A DNA stretch of 64,000 nucleotides from NCBI GenBank assembly GCA_032622095.1, contig CP136061.1, positions 173,169,107 through 173,233,106 of the forward strand, read 5' to 3'. Within the stretch, counting starts at the first letter, position 1. Each line of letters starts with the position of its first letter. Both the position numbers and the translations under genes were made by a program. Under the pieces are notes generated by a model, which searched no databases, had not been told where the DNA came from, and saw only the letters and a list, made by a program, of their open reading frames with translations. This DNA is from Siphonodentalium dalli (taxonomy: Eukaryota; Mollusca; Scaphopoda; Gadilida; Siphonodentaliidae). Shown piece after piece: positions 22,301-33,942 of the stretch.

Positions 22301-25300
22301 TATTCATATTCACCCCAACATTGGCCATGGCAATCCCTGTATCCCTATTTGTCACACCATATCCGAATAGCCACTCAATATATACTAATACACCCAGCCA
22401 TGTCAGTATAGTCACTCCATGTATGCATATGCACCTCATCCATGACCATATAGCCACTCGCTATATACACATATCCCTCGCCCATGACAATAAAGCAACA
22501 CGTGTGTGTACTGGTATACACATGGCGATACCGACACGAGTCACCAAACAGGAACACCAGGTACATGTATACTCATACGCCTGTCACCCCCTGTATAGAT
22601 TTTCATTACATTTATGATCATACAGTCACTACTTGTATACCTACATGTACTCATCTCACCATTAACCATACATTCACTACCTGTATACCTATTCGACACA
22701 CATAGTCATATAACCACTCGATATACATATGCAGCCCACCCTAGACCATAGATTCACTCCAGGTATACATGTAACCCTCACTAATGGCCATTCAGCCCTT
22801 CCAGATATACAAAAAAACCCGCACATACGACCACTCAAACAACCCATCCTTGCATATACACCTCACACATGACAATTCAGCAATTCACTGTATAATCATA
22901 CACGCCATCCATGATAATACAGCTAAGTCGTATACACCCACCAATGGTAATACATCCACGATATATATAAATATACATCCCACCCGTTACCACAAGGACA
23001 CTTCCTATGTACCCACACGATCGATAATGTCCACCCAGCTTACTCCAGGTATTCATATTCAATCATGACCGTACAGTCATTCCATGTATACCTATACACA
23101 TTACCCGTAACCATAAAATCACTACCTATTTATCCACACAACCCATCCATGATCATACAGACAACACATGTACATCCCACCCATGACCTTACATTCACTC
23201 CATATATACATAATCAACACATATATGACCATGTAGCTATATCCATACACCACACCAATGACCATACAGGCACACCGGATGCACCCGTACTTGATATACA
23301 CAATCATACACCATACAGTCACCCCATGCATACCGATTCACCTCACACCTGACCATGACCTCTCGCTCTATACATAGATCCATCTTACCATGGACAACCC
23401 ACTTATAACCATATAGTCACTCATTGTATACCTACTCACATCAGTCATGACATACAATAACTCCCTGCAGACCTATTCACCTCACATATGATCACAGAGT
23501 AACTCCCTGGCTACGATCTTGGCATCCACACTGTATCCTGTAGACATTTTTTTATCATAATGGACCAGAATAGCCAAAGATTATGGTCCATCTCAGTTCT
23601 GTCTCAAAGTTTGCCCATTTCCTTTCAATAAATATGGCCAAAATCACAAAAGAGGTTCTCGGCAAAATTACATACATTAAAATGAATTTGTCATGCCCCA
23701 TACGGAGCTGGGACAACTGGGAATAGAACATGTAGTTGTCAGTTAATTAACTAACACGTATAATAACCAAGTGAGTCACAATTTGCTACCTTTTCGGATA
23801 ATGCAGAGAATGTTCGGGATATATGTAAAAAATTAGCATTTTACAAATTTGGTTGCCATTTTGGAAGCCATCTTGAGCAATTTGGTCTATAAACACTGTA
23901 GTGTGACACATTTAAGATAGACCAAAACAATAAACACCTTTCAATCCAAAGATAGTTATATTTTACCTGAAAAAAATGGTCCAAACCTGAAAACTGAATT
24001 TTTGCCAATATTTATGTCAAGTTTTTTTTAGAGAAAAGTCCAATATTTTTGACGATGTCAGTGGTGAAAATAGTAACAATTAACCATGGTGCATCAGACA
24101 TGTTAGTATTCAATGTATAGAATGCAGAATGGCCAATTTTATACATCAACACAACTTGTAAGCGATTGCAGGACACGCTGGTGTAATATTTACCATTTTC
24201 CATATTTTGGCGGCCATTTTGAGCCAAAGTAAGAATTTTGGTTCCAGTGATTTGGAATATGAATAGGCAATGATATGCCTCACTCACATTACAAAGTTCT
24301 GTACATTTCTTGTTGAAATATGACTAGAATCCCAATTGTGATTTTTGTGTGTGAAATTTTATACCGCATTCTGTACAATCAAATTTTTGAGGGATCGGAA
24401 GGGGTTAAGACCCCAATAAATGCATATTTAATTGCTCCAATGATCAGTTTAATATACAAAATACAAAATAAAGTTGCATTACTCAACCAGTTCCAAGCAG
24501 CATGAATTGGTCTAGAAGATATTTGTGAAAAAATGTCATATTTTCAACTTCCGGCGGCCATTTTGGCGGCCATCTTGGATGGTGAGTTTCAATTTTGGCC
24601 CAAAAAAGTGTCATTATGTCTTAGCTTCACGAAAATATATCCATTTGTATACATTTTACTAGATTTTCCCGCTATAATTTTCATAAAACTGGCTCACTTA
24701 TAGTTCTAGAAAATGGATCGTGTTGTGGTTTTGGGGGGGGGGGGGGGGGGGGGGGTAACAAGTCTTATCAGAAAACGACATGAATATATATTTCTTAAGT
24801 TGATCGTATCGATTTAGGGATGTATTGGTTGTAATAGTGCAACGTTCCAGGGGTGTACGCACATACACACACGTTGGACGAATGCAATCATGTAAATAAA
24901 AGTGATTTTTTACGTTTTGAGGGGTGACCCGATGACCCCCTTCTTATCTTAAAACCCCAGGAAAAGTTGCTTCTTAAGTTGTGTTTTTATAATTAGTATA
25001 TATCTAAGTACTTTGAGACCAAAAATTATGGATGTACGCGAAAGTGTAAAAAAAAGGGAAAAATCACGTTTTGGGGTTCAGCATGGGACCCCCTTTCTTA
25101 TCTGAAAACCCCAGGAAAATCCCTTTCTTAAGTTGTGTTTTCTTAATCAGTACACTTAGGAGTATCATCAAACCAAAATTCATCGATGTACGCGGAAGTG
25201 TAAATAGAAGTGATTTTTGGCACTTTTTGGGGTTCAGCAGCCCCTAAACCCCAGGAATGCGCAACTTAAGAAATCGGTTTTTCAGAATGTTCCATTATTG

Positions 25301-25371
25301 GTACCAACTTTAGGGGGTCAAACCTTTTGTACGCAAAAGTGTAAATGGAACATATGCGGGCTCCCTAACTA
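19305..25371. mobile_element. 6.07-kb palindromic foldback element
   Basis: Left arm 19305-21150 and right arm about 23500-25371 are inverted copies. They begin TAGTTAGGGAGCCCGCATAT and include AAAGGTTTGACCCCCTAAAG, repeated CCTGGGGTTTT-CAGATAAGA blocks, a CCAAGATGGCCGCCAAAATGG block and a GCCAAGATGG-TAGCCAGGGA end. ACT lies just outside both ends (19302-19304, 25372-25374), a candidate 3-bp target duplication inside the split TTAA MITE. The middle is a 42-bp minisatellite whose orientation reverses at 21764-21833. No transposase ORF was found. Many FB-type elements have this architecture, but I cannot assign a family. Confidence 0.8.
21150..23500. repeat. 42-bp minisatellite that flips orientation at its centre
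   Basis: Monomers of about 42 bp contain GTATAC, then a (T)CA-CCAATGGCCAT-like block and AGTCACTCC (right half), or the reverse complement in the left half. Spacing of GTATAC is 42 bp (22017 to 22059), with multiples elsewhere. The orientation switches at a hairpin, TATCGCTTTCCACA (21764) with GTGGAAAGCGATA (21821). The left half is about 0.6 kb and the right about 1.7 kb, so array length is asymmetric. The His/Ile/Tyr-rich open frames here are translations of the repeat. Confidence 0.85.
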
Positions 25372-25818
25372 ACTCATCAACACTCTGAGTGATCAGATAT
25401 CAATTTTTGAAGTTTATTATTTCTATTGTTTGTGGCCCAAAAACACGCCGTCAAAAAGGTGGTCTCGGTCAAAATTGTGGATGAAGATGGATAACTCTAA
25501 AATCAAGTTATTATTACCACTTGATTTTAGAATTATCCATCTTCATCCGCAATATTCCACCCTGCAGTTGTATTTGGCACACAAGATTATACCGGTAGCT
25601 GTAAACAGTAAAGTCTGAACAGTAGAGTCTAAGGCTTTATACCGAATCACAAACACTGATTTAATATCAGTTTTTGATCAGCATTTGAAGATGGATTTAT
25701 ATCTATAGCTTCCTAAATATGTTTTCTATAATTCCCAGGGTATAAAATAATAAAATCGAGTCAAAGACACATGTCATGAAATGCTTATATCAATTATCGA
25801 TATTCATACCCCCTTTTA
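25372..25818. repeat. MITE remainder, hairpin and start of duplication unit
   Basis: Continues the TTAA MITE split at 19304. Contains a strong hairpin at about 25482-25550 in which GATGAAGATGGATAA pairs with TTATCCATCTTCATC. The tandem duplication unit starts at 25453 (AAAAAGGTGG). From there the sequence is repeated at 36976 onwards. Confidence 0.7.
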
Positions 25819-28375
25819 AAATGAAAGTGTCAATGACACTGTAGCTCAACTTAGGTAGGGGAATAATTTAATGGTTGACAGTAAATGGAGGAATAGGAAA
25901 GGTGCTAATTGAAATGTCTAACATGCGCCAAAGGATTTAGTGATGCAAAGAGTAAAATACAAGATGGCTGCTGGTGGCCATTTTTTTTGGCCAATTGACC
26001 CCAAAAGAACTCGTTTCCCATCTACGTATAATTGTTAACATCCATGACAAATTTTATGAAGATCTGACCAAAGCTACATTTCATGATGATCAGACGAACA
26101 GTACGACCTGTAGACCGCGCCAATGGATTGAATTTTGAAATCCAAGATGGCCGCTGGCAGCCATGTTTTTTGGCCGAATGACCCCACAATGATTCGTTCC
26201 CATCTACATGTCAATGTCAACATTCATGACAAATTTAATAAATATCAGACCAAAGGTATGACCTGTAGCCCACGCCAAAGGATTTAGTCATGCGAAAAGT
26301 AAAATGCTGGTGGCAATGTTTTTTGACCGAATGACCCCAAAACGACTCGTTCCCATCTACATGTCATTGTTATAATTAATGACAAATTTCATGACCATTT
26401 GACCAAAGCTACGACCTGTAGCCCGCACCAAAGGATTTAGTCATGCAAAGAGTAAAATCCAAGATGGCTGCTGGTGGCCATGTTTTTTTACCAAATGACC
26501 CCAAAACGACTCGATCCCATCTACATGTCATTGTTATCATTCATGACAAATTTCATGATGATCAGACGAACAGTACGACCTGTAGCCCGCGCCAATGGAT
26601 TGAATTTTGAAATCCAAGATGGCCGCCAGCAGCCATGTTTTTTGGCCGAATGACCCGACAATGATTCGTTCCCATCTACATGTCAATGTCAACGTTCATG
26701 ACAAATTTTATAAAGATTAGACCAAAGGCAACCTATAGCCCGCGCCAAAGGATTTAGTCATGCAAAGAGTAAAATCCAAGATGGCTGCTGGCGGCCATGT
26801 TTTTTGGCCGAACGACTCCAAAATCACTCGTTCCCATCTACATGTCAGTGTTAACATCCATGACAAATTTCATAAACTTCCGACCAACACAACGACCTGT
26901 AGCCCGCGCCAAAGGATTTAGTCATGCAAAGAGTAAAATCCAAGATGGCTGCTGGCAGCCATGTTTTTTGGCCGAACGACCCCAAAATCACTCGTTCCCA
27001 TCTACATGTCATTATTAACATCAATGACAAATTTCATGATGATCAGACGAACAGTACGACCTGTAGCCCGCGCCAATGGATTGAATCTTGAAATCCAAGA
27101 TGGCTGCCAGTGGCCATGTTTTTTGGCCGAATGACCCCAAAATGACTCGTTCCCATCTACATGTCAATGTCAACATTCATGACAAATTTCATAAAGATCA
27201 GACCAAAGGTACGACCTGTAGCCCGCGCCAAAGGATTTAGTCATGCAAAGAGTAAAATCCAAGATGGCTGCTGGTGGCCATGTTTTTTGGCCGAACGACA
27301 CCAAAATCACTCGTTCCCATCTACATGTCATTATTAACATCAATGACAAATTTCATGATGATCAGGCGAACAGTACGATCTGTAGCCCGCGCCAATGGAT
27401 TGAATCTTGAAATCCAAGATGGCTGCCAGCGGCCATGTTTTTAGGCCGAATGACCCCAAAATGACTCGTTCCCATCTACATGTCAATGTCAACATTCATG
27501 ACAAATTTCATAAAGATCAGACCAAAGGTACGACCTGTAGCCCGGGCCAAAGGATTTAGTCATGCAAAGAGTAAAATCCAAGATGGCTGCTGGCGGCCAT
27601 GTTTTTCGGCCGAACAACTCCAAAATCACTCGTTCCCATCTACATGTCATTGTTAACATCCATGACAAATTTCATGATGTTCCGATCAAAGCTACGACCT
27701 GTAGCCCGCGCCAAAGGATTTAGTCATGCAAAGAGTAAAATCCAAGATGGCTGCTGGCGGCCATGTTTATTGGCCGAACATGACTCGTTCCCATCTACAT
27801 GTCAATATTAACATCCATGACAAATTTCATGATGATCAAACGAACAGTACGACCTGTAGCCCGCGCCAATGGATTGAATCTTGAAATCCAAGATGGCTGC
27901 CAGCGGCAATGTTTTTTGGCAGAATGACCCCAAAATGACTCGTTTCCCATCTACATGTCAATGTCAACATTCATGACAAATTTCATAAAGATCAGACCAA
28001 AGGTACGACCTGTAGCCCGGGCCAAAGGATTTAGTCATGCAAAGAGTAAAATCCAAGATGGCTGCTGGCGGCCATGTTTTTCGGCCGAACGACCCCAAAA
28101 TCACTCGTTCCCATCTACATGTCATTGTTAACATCCATGACCAATTTCATGATGTTCCGATCGAAGCTACGACCTGTAGCCCGGGCCAAAGGATTTAGTC
28201 ATGCAAAGAGTAAAATCCAAGATGGCTGCTGGTGGCCATGTTTATTGGCCGAACAACCCCAAAATGACTCGTTCCCATCTACATGTCAATATTAACATCC
28301 ATGACAAATTTCATGATGATCAGACGAACAGTACGACCTGTAGCCCGCGCCAATGGATTGAATTTTGAAATCTAA
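25819..28375 (+). mobile_element. P-family satellite-bearing element, 5' part of interrupted copy
   Basis: Starts AATGAAAGTGTCAATGACAC then TGTAGCTCAACTT. The core is an array of satellite monomers, each with AAGATGGCTGCTGG, a GGCCATGTTTTTTGGCC hairpin, CTCGTTCCCATCTACATGTC, GACAAATTTCAT and GACCTGTAGCCCGCGCCAA. From about 26.7 kb two monomer types alternate: type A (164 bp, ending AAGGATTTAGTCATGCAAAG) and type B (155 bp, ending TGGATTGAATCTTGAAATCC). Together they make a 319-bp higher-order unit. The element continues at 36050. Confidence 0.8.
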
Positions 28376-28567
28376 GGGAGCGTCTCAAAAGTCTTTGCGG
28401 AATTCCGAAAGTATTTTCCGAAAACAAATGACGTTATGAACACTTTGCGGAAAACTGTTTGCGGAAATTTTTCGGTAATTACGTTCCTTCTTTCGGAAAA
28501 TAGCGCTAAGGTTTGCGGAAAAGAAGACGACGTTTGCGGATTTTTTTCGGAATACGTCCGACGTTTT

Positions 28568-28748
28568 CGGAATTTGCGGAAATAATTGCGGAATTCAACC
28601 CAACGTTATCGGAATTTTAGTTTCCTCTTTCGGAATTTGCGGAAATAATTGCGGAATTCACCCCAACGTTATCGGAATTTTAGTTTCCTCTTTCGGAATT
28701 TGCGGAAATAATTGCGGAATTCACCCTAACGTTATCGGAATTTGAATG
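28568..28748. repeat. 63-bp tandem repeat in subterminal region
   Basis: Almost three copies of a 63-bp unit starting CGGAATTTGCGGAAATAATT at 28568, 28631 and 28694. Each contains three CGGAA motifs and AACGTTATCGGAA. It amplifies the short motif that characterises both ends of the host element. Confidence 0.9.
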
Positions 28749-28790
28749 CATGCGGACCTCGTTCCGGAAAATTTGCGGAATATATTCATG

Positions 28791-30019
28791 GGTGTCGGGC
28801 CGGTAAAATCGTAAACATCACCGCATACTGTAGAGTATATAGGTCTATTGCTATTGGGTTCGTTTATTTATTAGGTTTACAGTGTTTATTAACTTAATAA
28901 AAACAATACAGCAATTAAAACACCTTTCCTTGACGAATCTTGGTATGGCTTCATCAAGCATTCATTGCCACAGCTATATAGTCAAAACGTGTTTTAATTC
29001 ACAAGCACGAATCATGTATATATATGGCATGCAGGGAGGGAGTACCGGTACCCTATATAAACCTCCTGACATGTACTCATATATATTTGACACGAGAGTG
29101 CGCAATTATCGCTACATGTATAACAAGTTCCATGACACTGGAAAAGTTCACGGCTGACCTAGTTAATTATAGCAATGATGTCAGTTTGACACTGTTTGCA
29201 ATGTCAACACTGTCCTCCCCATGCATTGAAGTCCGTGCCTACTGACTTCTTTCATTAATAGTCGCATTGCGATTGGTTAGACAACAAACAAACACCGACG
29301 TCAATCATAGTATTTCAGGTATTGTTCCCACCCGGCCTCTATCTCAGTCTGAATGGAGTTACCACTGATTGGTTAAATCGAGCTCTGCCCATGCAAAGTG
29401 CATGTCTTTTGTGGATTCCGTTTTCGTTAGCTAACGACCAGAATATGCGATGAGGCGTGACTGCATGCATCCTTTATATTTCACTTAAATATATGATATA
29501 TGTTGCCTATTGTGGACCCCCCCCCCCAACTTTTCGCAAGTAGGGGAACCTAATACAGTCGTAATAGTATATAATACAGTTAATACTGCCAATTTTCGAA
29601 TCTAGTTATCGCCATAGAATGACATATATTTTTATCTTCCGAAACACTTATTTGCATATTACATTTTAGATACATTAGGTCCCGGCTTTAATTCGTCTTT
29701 ACTCCTAACAATTTAATAAAGAGCGTTCCGTAGTTTTTTCATGAATCCTGATGGATAGTAAAAATTAAAAGAGCGCAGGAAATTTCGATACAAATCTCCA
29801 GTGCAAAGGTTATACGCGAAGCAGTCATATTTAACTGACAAGTGTACACGTGCATAGGCCTATATATATATCTTTATTTTCCTCCATATGATGAAGAGAT
29901 GTCAAATACAATCACGAAAATTTAACATATATACAATTAGAAAACATGACCACACAAAAAGTATAAATATGTCATATCTATACAAATAACAATTAGAATA
30001 ATAACACAACACACGCAGC
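28791..30019. other. Interior of Harbinger-like element, nothing recognised
   Basis: No coding exon was recognised. Overlapping 73- and 91-codon open frames at 28882-29245 lack known motifs. A C run at 29518-29527 is present. This may be the remnant of the element's original interior. Confidence 0.4.
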
Positions 30020-30139
30020 ATCTATTTACATAATTTCATTCTCATGCACACCTACGCCTACCATTGCATTAGTTATAGGCATACACATAGTCCTTCTGTC
30101 TGACACGCACATACAGACGATGTCCCCATACACGACACA

Positions 30140-30222
30140 TGCATACATATATACATACATACATACATACATACATACATACATACACACATACATACAT
30201 ACATTCATACATACATACACAC

Positions 30223-30271
<49 letters not shown>

Positions 30272-30372
30272 TATATATATATATATATCTATATATATAT
30301 ATACATATATATACACATACATACATATATACATACATACACATACATACACATATACATATATATATGTAT
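30140..30372. repeat. (ATAC)n/(AT)n microsatellite
   Basis: Runs of ATAC and AT dinucleotide dominate. It lies on the 3' side of the minus-strand LINE, within or just beyond its 3' UTR. The long Tyr/Ile/His-rich open frames on both strands here are microsatellite translations. Confidence 0.95.
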
Positions 30373-30617
30373 GCAATGCATATTTTAATACAAGCAACAT
30401 ATCAGACATCCCTTACACACCTACACATGTCAGCATACATGAACAAAACAAACATAAATGTACGTTATTACGTGCACACAGCTACCACTCACCAGATATA
30501 CAAAGTTACACGGGCGTCAAGGCACGTAGATTGGACGGACAGACATAACTATATATAGATGACATCATAGATAATCATACAGTCAAGTAGACATATATTT
30601 TAGTTAAGCATCATTCA

Positions 30618-32357
30618 TTAGGGTACGGTTACTGAAACCATTGGTGTTTGTTCGATTCTACGATAGGCTTTCCATAAGCAAAATGTGCTATTTACCATGA
30701 AGTTTGTGAACAGGTCTGGCTCTTCAATTTCGTCGAACAAATCCGGCGGACGTGCAGTTAAAAATACTTCCAGTTGTGTACGCGGATTGTAGCTATCCAT
30801 TTTAAGTGAGCACGGAATACCAAAGAGATTTAGTAATTCATACCATATGTCATTTCTAAGTTCCAGAATCATAGGACAATGTATGATTACATGTAAGGGC
30901 AGATCGTCAAACTCCGCACCACATCTGCAGTTACAATGTGTCTGTTCGGTACAGGCTATTATGTTTGCAACAGTTAGGTATGCCGCCTTGTTTGTCGGAA
31001 ACTTGTGACAGGACTTCCACAGGCACGACAGTGAGAGTGTAGGGTGAATATTATGGAAACGGTGGAGTGTTGGATCCGCGTTTCCAGAGAGTTCCCAGAT
31101 TGAGTTAGAGGTTTCGACGATTGCATTTCGAACGATTTGCTTCCATGATGACCTATCCGGAAATGCACATTTTGATACATACTTTGTTAAATAATGCATA
31201 AGTCGGTGATTTGCAAGGACATCTGCGATATCGGCAATGAATGAATCGGCTGATACGCCGGAGATAAAGTATGAGTGTAGCCTAAGTAAAAATACAGATT
31301 TCGCTGCCTTGTCTGTAGATAAATGACATAGACTGCCCAGAAGTAGGAGTTTTTTCTTATCCACAAAGCTTTTGACATTGCCGATACCCAGGAGTCCTTC
31401 CACTACATTTGTGCGCGTGTGCATACGAAGACCTTGTATTTTCTTTAGACAAAAACGGTGAGATCTTTCCAATGATAGGGTGTCTGAGTCTGACATGCCA
31501 CATAATAGTTCACACCCAAATAGGCCTCGTGGCACAATGATTGACGTGTACATTTTTAAACTGCTAGTGGGTGTTATTCCTCCAGCATACATGCCTACGT
31601 TTGTTAGTGCGAAATAGCTTGAACGGAGTTTTTGTTTAATTTCTGTTGTGAAGTTACTCGTCTGGTTATATTTATGGAGCGGGATTCCAAGGTGTGTCAG
31701 ATTATCGACTTCAGCTACATGTTTGTCACAGAGAATCCACGATCTATCAACAGAAGCCTTTGCGTGTTCATTTTTGTTTTCATTAAAGACGATAATTACT
31801 GACTTTTGCTCGTTGTACTTGTATCTCCATTTACGACTGTATTTAGTGCAAATATTCATAAGGTGTTGTAAACCACTTTCAGAGACCGAGAGCAATGTCA
31901 TATCGTCCGCTTGCGTTGGGCATGAACAATTTACGGAAAACATATTGAGCCCAGCTCCAGATACGGATAATTCTGACAATAGTTGATATATAAATAGCAT
32001 ATAAAGTAGAGGGGAGACGACTCCTCCCTGTTTTGTTCCTTGTGCTATTGGAAACTGCTTAGAGAGAGTATTTCCATACTTTACTTGACAGGATGTTCCT
32101 TTAAGCATTTGGTAAAAAATTAACCAGGTTTTCTGATCAAAGTCTAACATGTAAAGTTTATAAAGGAGACCATTTACCCAAACGGTATCAAATGCCTTAT
32201 GAACGTCTAGAAAGCATGCATATAATTTACTGTTATTTTCACGTGCGAATATCTTCGATTCGTGTACTATGAGTGAGTTCATAAGACAATTGATACCCTT
32301 CTGGAATCCATGCTGTAGATTATGAACTTTTTTTAAATTGAAAAATAGACCAACATT
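30618..32357 (-). CDS. Non-LTR retrotransposon reverse transcriptase (5'-truncated)
   Basis: Encodes the polymerase part of a LINE ORF2, which copies element RNA at a nicked target. An open frame of 554 codons starts at Met 32282, but homology extends upstream in the same frame to about 32357 (HNLQHGFQKGINCLMNS, the conserved QHGF-x-KG block). That Met is therefore internal. Numbering from it: FLDVHKAFDTVW at 24-35 (first catalytic Asp), QGTKQGGVVSPLLY at 81-94, TQADD at 123-127 (the YADD position, with Q replacing Y), HLGIPL at 197-202, and a Cys/His cluster C450-C452-C454-H464-H468-C469 near the C-terminus. The endonuclease domain and ORF1 are absent; upstream frames are closed, so the copy is 5'-truncated. 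The rest of the frame is intact, suggesting a fairly young insertion. The clade (CR1/L2/Jockey-like) is not resolved. Confidence 0.88.
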   Translation of the reverse strand, partial: NVGLFFNLKKVHNLQHGFQKGINCLMNSLIVHESKIFARENNSKLYACFLDVHKAFDTVWVNGLLYKLYMLDFDQKTWLIFYQMLKGTSCQVKYGNTLSKQFPIAQGTKQGGVVSPLLYMLFIYQLLSELSVSGAGLNMFSVNCSCPTQADDMTLLSVSESGLQHLMNICTKYSRKWRYKYNEQKSVIIVFNENKNEHAKASVDRSWILCDKHVAEVDNLTHLGIPLHKYNQTSNFTTEIKQKLRSSYFALTNVGMYAGGITPTSSLKMYTSIIVPRGLFGCELLCGMSDSDTLSLERSHRFCLKKIQGLRMHTRTNVVEGLLGIGNVKSFVDKKKLLLLGSLCHLSTDKAAKSVFLLRLHSYFISGVSADSFIADIADVLANHRLMHYLTKYVSKCAFPDRSSWKQIVRNAIVETSNSIWELSGNADPTLHRFHNIHPTLSLSCLWKSCHKFPTNKAAYLTVANIIACTEQTHCNCRCGAEFDDLPLHVIIHCPMILELRNDIWYELLNLFGIPCSLKMDSYNPRTQLEVFLTARPPDLFDEIEEPDLFTNFMVNSTFCLWKAYRRIEQTPMVSVTVP

Positions 32358-32739
32358 CTATAAATGTATCTTCAGCCAGATAAATACGTATTGTTCCCAA
32401 TACTGCATTATTAAGTCACACCCAACTATATTTGCAACTGTAACGTTTACTCAGGCGATTTGCATTGGAAGACATGTCCATTCAAATTAATCCGACCACT
32501 TTTTTTCTGGACATGTTGTGTGAATTCAACTGCGAAAATTAATGTGACCTTCAATTAATAATTCCGTCAGAAACGGCATGGGTAGAAATTCAGTACAAAT
32601 CTCAGTATAAGCAGGTCATACACTGACACACTTGGGTAACTTTGACAAGACAATAAATATTACCAATGTGGTCAGTTGATGACCTATATCATATTATTCA
32701 TATATTTATATCATTAAGAGGTAAACCTATTATATGCCC

Positions 32740-33050
32740 ATTTACAGTAGTAATCTTACGAACATTGCCACAAAAAAAGTGAATAAAACCCCTGATTGGG
32801 AACTTGTTAATCGCCGTTATTTTTGCGCGCATCTGTATCTCTCAAATGCCAGGTGCGGCGAATTACGTCAGCACGAGGACTGTGTAGCAATGAACATGAT
32901 TTGCTACATCGTATACCGTTGTTTGAGTGAACATGATTGTATGTCACTTTCTCGGCGATATTCTCATTCAAGTTTAATCAAAAGTCCACTGGCACGATGC
33001 CCCGCGACTTTGTCTTTATAGTAACTATTGAAAAGATTTGAACACACATT
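32740..33050. repeat. Internal block shared with second Harbinger-like element
   Basis: Matches 43835-44130: ATTGCCACAAAAA-GTGA-TAAAACCC, CGCCGTTATTTTTGCGC, ATGCCAGGTGC and TTTGAGTGAACATGATT. The match resumes at 33960-34060 (GGTTCATAAAATGTTCGCGG, ACGCTCTTTATTTG, GAAGAAAATTCTGGC) against 44150-44220. The gap between the blocks in this copy is filled by a LINE fragment and a foldback repeat. Confidence 0.8.
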
Positions 33051-33129
33051 CAAGAATGGTGGTCAACAATGCTCGATTTCACCAATTCCCATAATACACC
33101 GCGCGCTGGGTGCCGGGTTCCGGTTTACG

Positions 33130-33447
33130 CTGTACAAGCAGATTCGCATTTTGCAGGATTATAAAGTCAAATTTGAACGAGAGAATTACCTATATCCCCT
33201 GATGATAATAGAGCAGTTCACAATAAATTCAATAATTTAGCTTTCCGCACTAGAAACCACAAACTGCCAAAAAGAACTCGGCGCTTGGACGAATAGGCCT
33301 ACGGATTATTCGGACAGAATCTGCACTCTCTGTAATCTCGAAATCGGCGATGAATACCACATGGTACTGAATTGTAGGGAACTTGGCAAACTAAGAATAA
33401 AATATCTGAAACCCGACTTCTATCAGAGACCAAACACTTATAATTAG
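33130..33447 (+). pseudogene. 3' fragment of a second LINE reverse transcriptase
   Basis: Conceptual pieces read ILQDYKVKFERENYL, then FRTRNHKLP in another frame, then GAWTNRPTDYSDRICTLC and NLEIGDEYHMVLNCREL in a third, ending PDFYQRPNTYN and a stop at 33445-33447. The C-x2-C...GDEYH-x4-C pattern with an FR-x-x-NH-x-LP block before it is the usual C-terminal tail of invertebrate non-LTR reverse transcriptases. At least two frameshifts, around 33225 and 33270, break it. A short 3' UTR follows, ending in AATTGAATTGAAT at 33549. It is 5'-truncated, decayed, and on the opposite strand to the RT at 30618-32357. Confidence 0.8.
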
Positions 33448-33549
33448 CCGCTCTATTTAACTCCCGAAATCATATATATTGTATTTATGTATACAACTCT
33501 TCTGTAATGTCTATAATTGACGACCAGAATAAACTTAATTGAATTGAAT

Positions 33550-33942
33550 AGCCGGGACAACTCTGTTAGCCGGGACAACTTGGTCCATGTAACAGCATAG
33601 ATGAAGGAAGGATTTTTAGTCTATGCTAACAGCGAGTCATCCCATCTAGATATGGAACGTTACACGATTCGTTGTTACTTTCATGACGTCAGCCAATAGA
33701 ATGTTCGCGTCATGTGAGTGACGTCTAATGACCACCCACATTACGCCGTGACTCGGTGATTGACAGCTAGTTTTGTGCACGTCAACCGAGTTGTCCCGGT
33801 TGACCATCGATCTATATTAAAAATATACGTCGATGGGTTGACCGAGTTGTCTCGACTCATTTAACAGCGCAACCGAGTTGTCCTGGCAGACCGAGTTGTC
33901 CTGGCAGACCGAGTTGACTCGGCTAGCCGAGTTGTCCCGGCT
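33550..33942. mobile_element. Foldback repeat with CCGGGACAACTC ends
   Basis: Begins AGCCGGGACAACTC and ends GAGTTGTCCCGGCT. Further copies of CCGAGTTGTC lie inside the right end and GCCGGGACAACT repeats inside the left end. About 393 bp, no coding content. It starts exactly where the LINE 3' tail stops. Confidence 0.75.

Noticed and set aside
21252-23352. Many overlapping His/Ile/Tyr- and Met/Val/Tyr-rich ORFs on both strands, up to 166 codons
   Set aside because: They are translations of the 42-bp minisatellite. The monomer length is divisible by three, so frames stay open by chance. No start context, domain or codon signal.
25960-28375. CRISPR-like appearance of regularly spaced repeats
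   Set aside because: Repeat units are 155-164 bp with no short repeat/unique spacer pattern, the sequence is eukaryotic and the units sit inside a transposable element.
30026-30558. Long ORFs rich in Tyr, Ile, His and Thr
   Set aside because: They translate an (ATAC)n/(AT)n microsatellite on both strands.
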